Shown one piece after another: positions 44,947 to 53,543 of a stretch of DNA of 64,000 nt (positions within the stretch are counted from its first letter, which is position 1; every line of letters starts with the position of its first letter). The position numbers and the translations under genes were made by a program. The notes beneath the pieces were generated by a model that was not told the origin of the DNA, did no database searches, and worked only from the letters and a program-made list of their open reading frames with translations. Origin of the DNA: Nitrospirota bacterium (lineage in GTDB: Bacteria > Nitrospirota > Nitrospiria > Nitrospirales > Nitrospiraceae); the NCBI GenBank assembly GCA_040755395.1, contig JBFMAX010000001.1:611186-675185 (forward strand). The letters are read 5' to 3'.

Positions 44947-46290
44947 ATGAACCGTGCGGGATGCCATCCTCGGACTTCTCCCGCTCTCTGTGCACGCTCG
45001 TTCAGTCGAGCGGCTCTCGTTCTGTGCGCCCTGGTTTTATGGACCTCCGCAGCCCGGGCCGAGACGACGGTGGTCCTGGCGACGTACGAAGGCGTGATCA
45101 ATCCGGTCGCCGCCGAATACGTGCATGACGCCATCGCCTTCGCGCAGGCGCAGAGCGCCTCGGCGCTGGTCGTGCGACTGGACACGCCGGGCGGGCTCGA
45201 CACCTCGATGCGCGTCATCATCAAGGACTTCACCGGGTCGCCGGTTCCCATCATCGTCTATGTGGCTCCGTCCGGCGGCCGGGCGGCGTCGGCCGGCGTC
45301 TTCATCACGATGGCGGCCCATATCGCGGCGATGGCGCCCGGCACCAATATCGGGGCGGCCCATCCGGTGGCGATGGGCGGCGGCGAAATGGACAAGACAA
45401 TGAAGGAGAAAGTCGAGAACGACTCGGTCGCGTACATCAAGTCCATCGCTGAACAGCGCGGCCGGAATGCCGCGTGGGCCGAGGATGCGGTGCGCAAGAG
45501 CGTGTCGGTAACCGAAAAGGAAGCGGTGAAGCTCAAGATCGTCGACCTGATCGCGGACGATGTGCCGACCCTGCTCAGGGAGTTGGACGGCAGACCGGTG
45601 AATCTCGGAAGCGGGACCGTCGTTCTGCGGACGAAGGATGCGGCGGTCGTTGAGTTTCCCATGGGATGGCGACTGGAGATGCTGAAGGCCCTCAGCGATC
45701 CCAACATCGCCTATCTGTTGATGACCATCGGCACCATCGGCCTCCTGGCCGAACTGTACAATCCGGGGGCGATCTTGCCGGGGATTGTCGGCGCGATCAG
45801 TCTCATCCTGGCGTTTTACTCGTTCCAATCATTACCGGTGAACTATGCCGGCGTGTTATTGATCCTGCTGGGCATCGTGTTTTTCATTTTGGAGGCGACC
45901 GTCACCAGCTTCGGCCTGCTGGCTATCGGCGGCGTGATCTCCATGATTCTCGGATCCCTCATGCTGGTGAAGGCCGAAGCGCCGTTCCTCCAGATCTCCT
46001 GGTCCGTGATTCTTCCGGTCGTCGCCATGGCGGCCTTCTTCACGTTGTTCATCGTCGGGATGGGGCTCAGGGCCTTGAAGCCGCGGCCGCTGACCGGCCG
46101 CGAAGGCATGGTCGGCTTGATCGGGGTGGCCAAGACGGCGCTCGCGCCGCGAGGGCAATTGTCCGTCCACGGGGAACTCTGGGAAGCGGTCAGTGAACAG
46201 CCGCTTCAGCCCGGCGACCAGGCGGAAGTCACGCGCGTAGAGGGCTTGAAGCTGTACGTCAAACCGGTTAGCCCAAAGAAAGAGGCATGA
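44947..46290 (+). CDS. NfeD-family membrane serine protease
   Basis: The 447-residue protein has a signal peptide ([16 protein letters not shown]), a ClpP-like N-terminal domain ([32 protein letters not shown] with the catalytic Ser, [13 protein letters not shown]), four transmembrane helices (about 265-390), and a C-terminal OB-fold NfeD domain ([10 protein letters not shown]). Members pair with a slipin, here the next gene. ATG 44947 is chosen over 44896. Confidence 0.93.
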   Translation: MNRAGCHPRTSPALCARSFSRAALVLCALVLWTSAARAETTVVLATYEGVINPVAAEYVHDAIAFAQAQSASALVVRLDTPGGLDTSMRVIIKDFTGSPVPIIVYVAPSGGRAASAGVFITMAAHIAAMAPGTNIGAAHPVAMGGGEMDKTMKEKVENDSVAYIKSIAEQRGRNAAWAEDAVRKSVSVTEKEAVKLKIVDLIADDVPTLLRELDGRPVNLGSGTVVLRTKDAAVVEFPMGWRLEMLKALSDPNIAYLLMTIGTIGLLAELYNPGAILPGIVGAISLILAFYSFQSLPVNYAGVLLILLGIVFFILEATVTSFGLLAIGGVISMILGSLMLVKAEAPFLQISWSVILPVVAMAAFFTLFIVGMGLRALKPRPLTGREGMVGLIGVAKTALAPRGQLSVHGELWEAVSEQPLQPGDQAEVTRVEGLKLYVKPVSPKKEA

Positions 46291-46291
46291 G

Positions 46292-47062
46292 ATGAATCTG
46301 CTGTTCAGTCCGTTCGGCCTACTGGTGCTCGTCGTGATCCTCGTCCTGATGGGCTTCAACGTCCTCCGGGAATACGAGCGGGCGGTGATTTTTCGATGGG
46401 GACGCTTGGCGCGCGGGATCGTCGGCGGCAACGGACCCGGAGTCGTCATCATCATTCCCTTCATCGATAAGTTGGTCCGCGTGAGCCTGCGGACCGTGGC
46501 GATGGATGTGCCCCCTCAGGACGTGATCACCAGAGACAACGTCACGGTGAAAGTGAACGCGGTGATCTATTTTCGCGTTGTGGATCAGCAGCGGGCCATC
46601 GTCGAAGTGGAGGATTATCTGTATGCCACTTCCATGATGGCCCAAACGACGCTCCGCAGCGTGCTCGGGCAAAGCCAGTTGGACGATCTATTGGCCAAAC
46701 GAGAAGAGATCAACGCGGAACTGCAGCGGATCATCGATCAGCAGACCGAGCCGTGGGGCGTGAAGGTCACAGCCGTCGAGGTCAAGAACGTGGATCTGCC
46801 CCAGGAAATGCAGCGGGCCATCGCCCGTCAAGCCGAAGCCGAGCGCGAACGACGCGCCAAGGTGATCCACGCCGAAGGCGAATTTCAAGCGGCCCAGCGG
46901 TTGGCCGAAGCGGCCAACGTCATCAGCCAGAACCCGGCGGCCCTTCAGCTCCGTTATCTGCAGACGCTGGTTGAGGTGGGCGCCGAGAAGAATTCGACCA
47001 CCATTTTTCCGATTCCTATCGACATTCTGGCTCCCTTCATCAAGAGATTGGAAAACCGGTAA
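46292..47062 (+). CDS. Slipin (SPFH/band-7 membrane protein)
   Basis: The 256-residue protein has one N-terminal membrane helix and an SPFH domain: [43 protein letters not shown], and the helical tail [19 protein letters not shown]. Slipins form membrane scaffolds and are cleaved or regulated by their NfeD neighbour, one base away. The usual length is kept. Confidence 0.95.
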   Translation: MNLLFSPFGLLVLVVILVLMGFNVLREYERAVIFRWGRLARGIVGGNGPGVVIIIPFIDKLVRVSLRTVAMDVPPQDVITRDNVTVKVNAVIYFRVVDQQRAIVEVEDYLYATSMMAQTTLRSVLGQSQLDDLLAKREEINAELQRIIDQQTEPWGVKVTAVEVKNVDLPQEMQRAIARQAEAERERRAKVIHAEGEFQAAQRLAEAANVISQNPAALQLRYLQTLVEVGAEKNSTTIFPIPIDILAPFIKRLENR

Positions 47063-47353
47063 GTGACCGTACCGCTATAAAAAGCAATGGCTTACGGCCT
47101 TCCGTCGGCCATTCGTCCTATTCTCCTGCCCCGTTCGGTCTCCCTGCGCGCTAGGCCCATGCATCCGACGCGCCCTTTCACCCGTAGTTTCAATCAAGAG
47201 AGGGAGGTGAAACCGGGAACAGCAGGGGCGTTTTAGACCGAATCCTTTCCAACCCCCTCGCCTCTAATAGAGTAGAGCGCTGAGTGACTATTCTGTTCGA
47301 GCATTCGCCTCACACAATCCGTCACTCATTTCATGTGCACTCATAGGTGACCT
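47063..47353. other. Leader region of the sigma-factor gene
   Basis: These 291 bases hold no gene. They are comparatively AT-rich near 47255-47350. GGGAGGTGA-like words near 47200 are not followed by a sensible start. A sigma-factor promoter is expected here, but I could not place boxes with confidence. Confidence 0.4.
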
Positions 47354-48619
47354 ATGAAGGACGAACGAGACGAGACAGTTTTCGAAGATGATCGGCCCGC
47401 TTCCACCGCCTCGAACTTGGAGCTTGAGACGGACGATTCGGAAGCCAGCGACCTGTTGGAAATGATCGAGCAGGATACTGGCGGCGCGGCGAAGTCTCCG
47501 GAAGTTTCCGGGGAACCCGAATCGAACGTCCGTCTTGAAGGACCGATGGTGTTGGAGTCCCTGTACTTCCGTTCGTTTGGCGAGCGTCCACTGCTGACCC
47601 GTGAAGAAGAGATTGCCCTCGCGAAACGGATCGACCAGGGAACCAGGGTCGTTCGGACGGCGCTCCGCACCGCGGTGAAGGTGGCTTCCCGCATGCGTAA
47701 GGCGGAGAAGATCGTGCAGGCGACGCGGACGCTGCAGGTCGTGCGTCGGTTGAGCGGTCTTTCTGCGACTGCGCTCGACCGGGCTGAGGCAAGCTTGACG
47801 ATCCTATGCGAGTACGCCAAGGGTCCGGGCAGACAGGCAGCGTCGAACTTTCGGCGCTTGAAAGATCTTCGGTTGCAGGTCCGCGAAGCGCGGGCCGTCC
47901 TCGAGAGCGCGAAAGACGAGCTGGTCCGCTGCAACCTACGCCTCGTCGTCGACGTGGCCAAGCATTATACGGGGCGCGGCTTGAGCCTCCTTGACTTGGT
48001 GCAGGAAGGCAACATCGGCCTCATGAAAGCGGCCGAACGGTACGAATATCGCAAGGGGTTCAAGTTCAGCACCTACGCAACGTGGTGGATCAGGCAGGGG
48101 ATCACCAGAGCCCTGGCGGACCAATCGCGGACGATTCGGATTCCGGTCCATCAGACCGAAGCATCGAACCGCATGTTGCGGGTGTCGAGACGGCTCGTTC
48201 AGCAACTGGGGCGTCCGCCTCGGATTGAAGAGTTGGCCCAGGCGCTCGGCGCTCGCCCGGATAAGCTGCATGAGACGATGCAGGCGTTCCAGGAACCCAT
48301 TGCCCTGGAGAACCCGGTGGGGGACGGTGAGACCCAGTTCGGCGAACTCTTGCCCGATCTTCAGGCCGTGCCGCCCGATGCCCATGTTCATCGGACGGAG
48401 CTGACCCGAGAATTGGACCGAATCCTGGGCACCCTGACACCGAGAGAACAAACCGTCATTCGGTTGCGTTTCGGGATCGGTCAGGATGAACCCCGGACAT
48501 TGGAACAGGTAGGCCAGAGTCTCTCCGTCACTCGCGAACGGATCCGGCAGATTGAGGCCAAGGCGCTGAAGAAACTGAAGGCGCCAGAGATCAAGCAGAT
48601 GTTCGCGGCAATTCGCTGA
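47354..48619 (+). CDS. RNA polymerase sigma-70 family factor (group 1/2)
   Basis: The 421-residue sigma factor has region 1.2 (LTREEEIALAKRIDQG), region 2 (LVRCNLRLVVDVAKHYTGRGLSLLDLVQEGNIGLMKAAERYEY and the FSTYATWWIRQGITRALA -10-binding helix), region 3 and region 4 with LTPREQTVIRLRFGIGQD and LSVTRERIRQIEAKAL. The acidic N terminus (about 1-75) replaces the long region 1.1, so it may be a stress or alternative group 2 factor (RpoS/RpoD-like). An intrinsic terminator follows. Confidence 0.92.
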   Translation: MKDERDETVFEDDRPASTASNLELETDDSEASDLLEMIEQDTGGAAKSPEVSGEPESNVRLEGPMVLESLYFRSFGERPLLTREEEIALAKRIDQGTRVVRTALRTAVKVASRMRKAEKIVQATRTLQVVRRLSGLSATALDRAEASLTILCEYAKGPGRQAASNFRRLKDLRLQVREARAVLESAKDELVRCNLRLVVDVAKHYTGRGLSLLDLVQEGNIGLMKAAERYEYRKGFKFSTYATWWIRQGITRALADQSRTIRIPVHQTEASNRMLRVSRRLVQQLGRPPRIEELAQALGARPDKLHETMQAFQEPIALENPVGDGETQFGELLPDLQAVPPDAHVHRTELTRELDRILGTLTPREQTVIRLRFGIGQDEPRTLEQVGQSLSVTRERIRQIEAKALKKLKAPEIKQMFAAIR

Positions 48620-48644
48620 CGGTCATAATCGAAACGGCATTGAT

Positions 48645-48677
48645 GCGGGCGAGGCTCAAGCCTCGCCCGCTTTGTTT
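48645..48677 (+). terminator. Intrinsic terminator after the sigma-factor gene
   Basis: GCGGGCGAGGCT (48645-48656) pairs with AGCCTCGCCCGC (48659-48670) and is followed by TTTGTTTT. It is a perfect 12-bp stem with a tiny loop, 26 bases after the stop codon. Confidence 0.92.
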
Positions 48678-48724
48678 TGGGCAGGGCCTGTCCGGAAAAT
48701 GCGGGTCCTATCACTGACCAGCCC

Positions 48725-48738
48725 GGTACCCGTTGCTC
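48725..48738. repeat. GGTACCCGTTGCTC interspersed word, third copy
   Basis: The word matches those at 8613 and 38039 and is followed within 65 bases by the phrase GGTGAGCCGAAGG, as at 8664. It is a degenerate intergenic element upstream of the second HtrA-like gene. Confidence 0.6.
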
Positions 48739-48868
48739 GTAGCACCCAGATCGCCGCCACCCGAATGTTCATCCTGCATGGTGAGCCGAAGGCTCCTGGA
48801 GACTGCTTTCGACTTCGCTCGACTTATGAGAGAATAGAGATCGGTTTTCCCTGCGGGCGAGGCTGAAG

Positions 48869-49915
48869 ATGGCCGTGAGAGCCTCAGGACTTCCGTTCAT
48901 GGCGTGTTGTCTCAGTCTTCTCGTGGCGACATCCGGTCAGGTTCTAGCGCAGCAGGGAACGGACCTGCCGAGCGCAAAAAAGACCTTTCCCGTGCCGGTC
49001 GTCGTGGCAAAGGTTCGACCTTCGGTCGTCACGATTCTCACACGGGGGGTCCCGCCGAATCCGTCGCAACATTCTCCCTCCTCCGGCTCGGGTTCGGGCA
49101 TCATCATCGATGCCGGGGGATATATCCTGACCAACAACCATCTGGTCGAAGGCGTCAAGAGTCTCGTGGTCGGGTTGCCGACCGGGCGACTCACGCCAGG
49201 CCGCGTCGTAGCGCGAGATTTTCTGCTGGATTTGGCTTTAGTCAAAATCGCCGCCGCGGATCTGGTCCCGGCGCAGTTAAGCCAATCCTTGTCGCTGGAG
49301 ATCGGCGAGACGGTGGTGGCGATCGGCAACCCCCTGGCCTTGAAAGGCGGGTCATCGGTCACTGTGGGCGTGGTCAGCGCTCTGGACCGATCGGTGTTGG
49401 CGCCCAACGGCGAGACTCTCTACGACCTGATCCAAACCGATGCGGCGATCAATCCGGGCAACAGCGGCGGCCCGCTGGTCGACCTCTCCGGCCAGGTCGT
49501 CGGGATCAATGTCGCGGTTGCGCCTTCGGCCCAAGCCATCAGCTATGCCATTTCGATGGAAGCCGCCTACCCGCACATTCAATCGATGCTGGTCCGCGGC
49601 TCCGTCTTTCGCCCGGACCTCGGATTCGTTCCCGTCACGATCACGCCCAGCATCGCGGCCAGCTTCAATTTGGACGTCGACCGAGGCATTCTGGCGGTGC
49701 AGGTCGATCCGTCCAAGGCCGGCGGCCAAGCCGGATTGCACTCGGGCGATGTGATCACCGCTGTGGACAATCATCAGATCTACAACATGGGCGATTTCTG
49801 GCACGTGTTCCTCCGTCCCGGCGAGCGGGAACCGGCTCAGCTGACGGTCTATGGGAAAAACGGTCAGTTTGTCGCCACATTGCCCCGTGCGCCGTTTTTG
49901 AAGGCGGCCCAGTAA
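48869..49915 (+). CDS. Trypsin-like periplasmic protease with one PDZ domain
   Basis: The 348-residue protein has an N-terminal signal (MACCLSLLVATSGQVLA) and the DegS-like trypsin domain with H91 (LTNNHLVEG), D121 (LLDLALVKI) and S199 (NPGNSGGPLV). A single PDZ domain follows at about residues 245-330. It is smaller than the 7-kb HtrA, which has two PDZ domains. It probably serves envelope protein quality control or regulated proteolysis. Confidence 0.92.
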   Translation: MAVRASGLPFMACCLSLLVATSGQVLAQQGTDLPSAKKTFPVPVVVAKVRPSVVTILTRGVPPNPSQHSPSSGSGSGIIIDAGGYILTNNHLVEGVKSLVVGLPTGRLTPGRVVARDFLLDLALVKIAAADLVPAQLSQSLSLEIGETVVAIGNPLALKGGSSVTVGVVSALDRSVLAPNGETLYDLIQTDAAINPGNSGGPLVDLSGQVVGINVAVAPSAQAISYAISMEAAYPHIQSMLVRGSVFRPDLGFVPVTITPSIAASFNLDVDRGILAVQVDPSKAGGQAGLHSGDVITAVDNHQIYNMGDFWHVFLRPGEREPAQLTVYGKNGQFVATLPRAPFLKAAQ

Positions 49916-49979
49916 CGAGCGGATTCTCACTCTGGCGAGACCCGCCCGCCACAGTTGTGGATCGAGAGAGGCGACGACG

Positions 49980-50696
49980 ATGAAACGCTCCGGCGTCCTG
50001 ATCCAACACGATGTGCTCGCCTACGAAACGGCGTGGGAACTCCAGAAGACGTTGGTCGAGGAGCTGGCGCGGAATCTCCGCCCCGACACGCTGCTCCTGC
50101 TGGAGCACCAACCGGTCTTTACGCTCGGACGCAGCACAAAGCTCGAGCACTGGGGTGGCGATGAGATGGTCCTGCGCGCCCTCGGTTGCTCCGTGCATCA
50201 GGTCGAGCGGGGCGGATCGGTGACCTATCATGGACCGGGACAACTCGTCGGCTATCCCATTCTGCGACTTACTCGCTACTGTCCGGGGCCCAGAGCCTAC
50301 ATGAGACTTTTAGAGGAGGTGGTCATCAGGACTTTGGCAGAATGGGGTATTCAAGGGCGGCGCTTCGAGAAATTGCCAGGGGTCTGGGTCGGACACGACC
50401 AGCCCGCAAAGATTGCGGCGATGGGTGTCCGGATCGCCCGGGGCGTGACCATGCACGGGTTCTCGCTCAATGTGACAGTGGATACGACCCCGTTCAAATG
50501 GATTGTCCCTTGCGGCATCGAGGACTGCGCCGTCACTTCGATGGCCGCATGGCTCGGGTGTCCGGTGAACATGGTGGACGTCAGGCGCCGGATCAGCGCC
50601 TTCTTCGCCGAGGTGTTCGATATCCAATGGGACGAGGTCCTCATCGGCGTCGATGCGCATGGGACGCCAGATCCGCGCGTGTCGGACTTGGACTGA
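49980..50696 (+). CDS. lipB: Octanoyl-[ACP]-protein N-octanoyltransferase
   Basis: The 238-residue enzyme transfers octanoate from ACP to lipoyl domains, the first step of lipoate attachment. Motifs are RGGSVTYHGPGQLVGYPIL, PAKIAAMGVRI with the conserved lysine, and a late cysteine in VPCGIEDCAVTSM. It serves glycine cleavage and other lipoate enzymes. The longer C-terminal extension is within family variation. Confidence 0.93.
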   Translation: MKRSGVLIQHDVLAYETAWELQKTLVEELARNLRPDTLLLLEHQPVFTLGRSTKLEHWGGDEMVLRALGCSVHQVERGGSVTYHGPGQLVGYPILRLTRYCPGPRAYMRLLEEVVIRTLAEWGIQGRRFEKLPGVWVGHDQPAKIAAMGVRIARGVTMHGFSLNVTVDTTPFKWIVPCGIEDCAVTSMAAWLGCPVNMVDVRRRISAFFAEVFDIQWDEVLIGVDAHGTPDPRVSDLD

Positions 50697-50750
50697 ACTC
50701 TGGTGGTAAAGTCGAGCAGCCCGGAGGGCGCTTAGCAAAGGAGGTCCCGG

Positions 50751-52040
50751 GTGAGTGATGCCATGAAGGCGATTAGGCCATCTATGAATGAGCTTGATAC
50801 CCCAACCTATCGTTTAGCCGTCGCCCAGTTCGACCAGGCCGCCGAAGCGCTGAATCTGGACCCCAATCTGCGACAACGGTTGAAACTGCCGCAACGGTCC
50901 CTAATCGTCAGCATCCCCGTCCGGATGGATAACGGGACTGTGGAAGTGTTCACCGGCTATCGCGTGCAACATGATTCCTCGCGAGGCCCCTCGAAGGGCG
51001 GAATTCGCTATCACCCCGATGTGAACCTCGGCGAGGTCGCGGCGTTAGCCATGTGGATGACCTGGAAATGTGCCCTGGCCGGGCTTCCCTACGGCGGCGC
51101 GAAGGGCGGCGTCAAGGTAGCGCCCAAAAAGCTGTCGCGCTCCGAGCTGCAGCGATTGACCCGGCGGTATGCCGCGGAGATCTTTCCCTTGATCGGTCCT
51201 GACAAAGACGTGCCGGCTCCCGATGTCGGTACCGACGCCCAGGTGATGGCTTGGATTATGGACACGTACAGCCAACAGGTCGGCTACGCCGTGCAGGGCG
51301 TCGTGACAGGGAAGCCGCTTTCGATCGGCGGTAGTCTGGGCCGCGAGGAAGCCACCGGTCGCGGCGTCGTGTACGTAACCATGGAGGCTCTCCGCCATCT
51401 GAAGATGGATATTGAGAAGACGACCGTCGCCATCCAAGGATTCGGCAATGTCGGCTCCAACACGGCGCTGATTATGCAGGAGGCCGGCGCCAAAGTCGTT
51501 GCGGTAAGCGACGTTTCGGGAGGTCTCTACAACGCGAAGGGGCTGGATGTCCCTGAGTTGCTCAGGCGCTATCGGACCAACGGGCAGACCCTTCGGGACA
51601 CCAAGATGGGCGACTTTCTCACCAACGAAGAGCTGCTGCAGTTGGATTGCACGGTGCTGGTGCCGGCCGCCCTGTCCGAGCAAATCACCGAAAAGAACGC
51701 GTCCAAGCTCCGCTGCCGCATTCTGGCCGAGGGAGCCAACGGGCCCACCACGCTTGAAGCCGATCGCATTCTCATCGACAAGGGGATATTCATTATCCCC
51801 GACATCCTGGCCAATTCCGGGGGTGTCATCGTATCCTATTTCGAGTGGGTGCAGGACGCCCAACGGTTCTTCTGGAAAGCCAAGGATATCCAGGAGCGCC
51901 TGCACGAGATCATTACCAACGCGTTCCATCGCACGTTGCATTTTGCATCGGCAAAGAAAACCACGATGCGGATGGCGGCGTTGATGAGCGGAATCGACAA
52001 GGTGGCCCAGGCGCATTTGCAACGCGGGCTTTATCCGTAA
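50751..52040 (+). CDS. Glutamate/Leu/Phe/Val dehydrogenase
   Basis: The 429-residue dehydrogenase links amino-acid deamination and ammonia assimilation (glutamate to 2-oxoglutarate). Landmarks are PSKGGIRYHPDVNLGEVAALAMWMTWKCALAGLPYGGAKGGV (given as landmarks), PAPDVGTDAQVMAW and the Rossmann IQGFGNVGSNTAL. The nucleotide cofactor cannot be fixed by eye. Start GTG 50751 follows AAAGGAGGT. Confidence 0.92.
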   Translation: MSDAMKAIRPSMNELDTPTYRLAVAQFDQAAEALNLDPNLRQRLKLPQRSLIVSIPVRMDNGTVEVFTGYRVQHDSSRGPSKGGIRYHPDVNLGEVAALAMWMTWKCALAGLPYGGAKGGVKVAPKKLSRSELQRLTRRYAAEIFPLIGPDKDVPAPDVGTDAQVMAWIMDTYSQQVGYAVQGVVTGKPLSIGGSLGREEATGRGVVYVTMEALRHLKMDIEKTTVAIQGFGNVGSNTALIMQEAGAKVVAVSDVSGGLYNAKGLDVPELLRRYRTNGQTLRDTKMGDFLTNEELLQLDCTVLVPAALSEQITEKNASKLRCRILAEGANGPTTLEADRILIDKGIFIIPDILANSGGVIVSYFEWVQDAQRFFWKAKDIQERLHEIITNAFHRTLHFASAKKTTMRMAALMSGIDKVAQAHLQRGLYP

Positions 52041-52111
52041 AGGAACGAGAAGCGTGACAGGGGGATACGGCGCACGCTTCAGATGACACGTCTCACGGAC
52101 GATAGGGCACG
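52040..52111. repeat. Heptamer-phased ACG words after glutamate dehydrogenase
   Basis: ACG triplets fall every 7 or 14 bases at 52067, 52074, 52088, 52095 and 52109. This reproduces the heptamer pattern between glutamate dehydrogenase and the next gene. Confidence 0.5.
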
Positions 52112-52113
52112 TG

Positions 52114-52503
52114 ATGAAGTACGTTTTAGCAGCAATCGCCGGAGTCTGGGCGGCGGACGGTCTTTCTCTGCTGCTCGCTCCACGCCATGTCATCACCAGG
52201 GTCCGGGCAGTGTTGGCCATTTCTCCCGCCGTCCTGCGGTGGGAAGCTCTGGCAACCTGTCTCGGGATCGTGCTGATCGTCTCGACGAAGGAGTTGCGGT
52301 ATCAGCCGCTCTGGGTCATTACCGGGATCGCCATGATCGCCAAAGGCCTGTTCCTCGCGACGGGTCCGGAGCCTTGGCGTCGCCGGATTCTGGAATGGTG
52401 CCTCACTCGAGAAGATATCGACTATCGATTCTGGGGCTTGGGCCTCTGCGCGCTGGCGCTCCTGCTGCTCGATGCGTTGGGCTGGCTGGGAGACGCGAAT
52501 TGA
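52114..52503 (+). CDS. Small integral membrane protein
   Basis: The 129-residue protein has four hydrophobic segments (VLAAIAGVWAADGLSLLLAP, WEALATCLGIVLIVS, LWVITGIAMIAKGLFLATG, FWGLGLCALALLLLDALGWL). It resembles small DUF-type inner-membrane proteins, but the exact family is unsure. A GTG at 52111 could be the start. The function is unknown. Confidence 0.6.
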   Translation: MKYVLAAIAGVWAADGLSLLLAPRHVITRVRAVLAISPAVLRWEALATCLGIVLIVSTKELRYQPLWVITGIAMIAKGLFLATGPEPWRRRILEWCLTREDIDYRFWGLGLCALALLLLDALGWLGDAN

Positions 52504-52545
52504 GGCGAGGTGGCTGTCGGCCGGCAAGGCGAGTGCGAGGACTCT

Positions 52546-52839
52546 ATGAAGCATGACGAGATCGCCTCTTTATGGGAGATGCACCGGTCAGCCGGGTGGC
52601 CTCGTTTGTCGAGTCCCAACGAGGGCGAGCTCATGACGTTGGATACGGTGATCAGCGGCTGCGTCATCTACTATTTGGATAGTGAGGAGGGGCTGGATAA
52701 GCCGCGGGTGAACATCTTGCAGGATTGCCTCGCGGACCTCAACGGGCTTTTACCGGACCTCACTGAAGAAGTCAGCCCCTATTTCGAACGCCTCCGGCGG
52801 CTGGCTGAACTGCTGCTTCGCCCCCATGCGCCCGGCTAA
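52546..52839 (+). CDS. Small hypothetical protein
   Basis: This 97-residue, acidic helical protein (SLWEMHRSAGWPRLSSPNEGELM, NILQDCLADLNGLLPDL) starts at ATG 52546 with GAGGAC upstream. No recognised domain. It runs toward the truncated-haemoglobin gene, leaving 54 bases. Confidence 0.55.
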   Translation: MKHDEIASLWEMHRSAGWPRLSSPNEGELMTLDTVISGCVIYYLDSEEGLDKPRVNILQDCLADLNGLLPDLTEEVSPYFERLRRLAELLLRPHAPG

Positions 52840-52893
52840 CCTTCACCCGGCGGGAGGGGGGCAGAGCCGGACGCCCTGCCCCGACGGTGACTC

Positions 52894-53349
52894 TTACGGC
52901 ACCTCGACGATATCTTTCTTCATCGGTCCGAGCAGAGCCAGCAGCTCCTTCTGCTCCCGTTCCGGCACATTGAATTTATCCAAGGCGCCGACCAGATCCT
53001 CGACCAATGCGTCGAAGTCGGCGTTGGTGATCTTCATGCCGGCGTGCGTGGTTTTCATGTCCCGCCCTGTATAGGTGCAGGGCCCACCGGTGGCCATGCA
53101 GACTTGGTCGACGAGATGCCGCTTGAGCTTCGGAATGTCGGTCGTGGCAAACCGCCCGTTGATCCGGGCGTCTGCCGCCACGTTCGCGACGAACTGGTCC
53201 ACCACGGCCGTAATGGCTTCCTTGCCGCCGAGCCGATCATAAAGCGACTTGGCCGGTCTTGAACTCCCCGTTCCCTCCGCGCATCCCGCCATCACGACAA
53301 CGATTCCGCTGACTAGGACCCCTGTGAACCACGACCGTCTATGCATCAT
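52894..53349 (-). CDS. Lipoprotein truncated haemoglobin (group 1)
   Basis: The 151-residue protein is a group 1 truncated globin (SLYDRLGGKEAITAVVDQFV, then the proximal-histidine helix DMKTTHAGMKITNADFDALVEDL). It carries a hydrophobic leader and lipobox VVMAGC (C22), so the globin appears anchored in the periplasm rather than free in the cytoplasm. Role could be NO, O2 or nitrite chemistry. A LysR gene is divergent. A second globin lies at 0.8 kb. Confidence 0.88.
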   Translation of the reverse strand: MMHRRSWFTGVLVSGIVVVMAGCAEGTGSSRPAKSLYDRLGGKEAITAVVDQFVANVAADARINGRFATTDIPKLKRHLVDQVCMATGGPCTYTGRDMKTTHAGMKITNADFDALVEDLVGALDKFNVPEREQKELLALLGPMKKDIVEVP

Positions 53350-53543
53350 CCCCTCCCCTCCACAGATGAACGCCCGACGCTGCTACGGCGACCGGGCCTT
53401 GTTTGGTCCGACGAGTCCGCCGTCCCGCGGGCGGCGGCATCGGGTCGACGGATCAATCTAGGCGATCCGGAAGCTATAAATCCAATATATGTTTGTAATA
53501 AAATGAATAACAACGATCTATACCTCGATCTGGCGAACTTTCT
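53350..53543. promoter_or_regulatory. Divergent AT-rich control region
   Basis: The region between the truncated haemoglobin and LysR genes becomes AT-rich near 53470-53530 (CTATAAATCCAATATAT, AATAAAATGAATAAC). LysR regulators usually bind T-N11-A dyads in such divergent regions and often control the neighbour. An exact site was not assigned. Confidence 0.45.
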
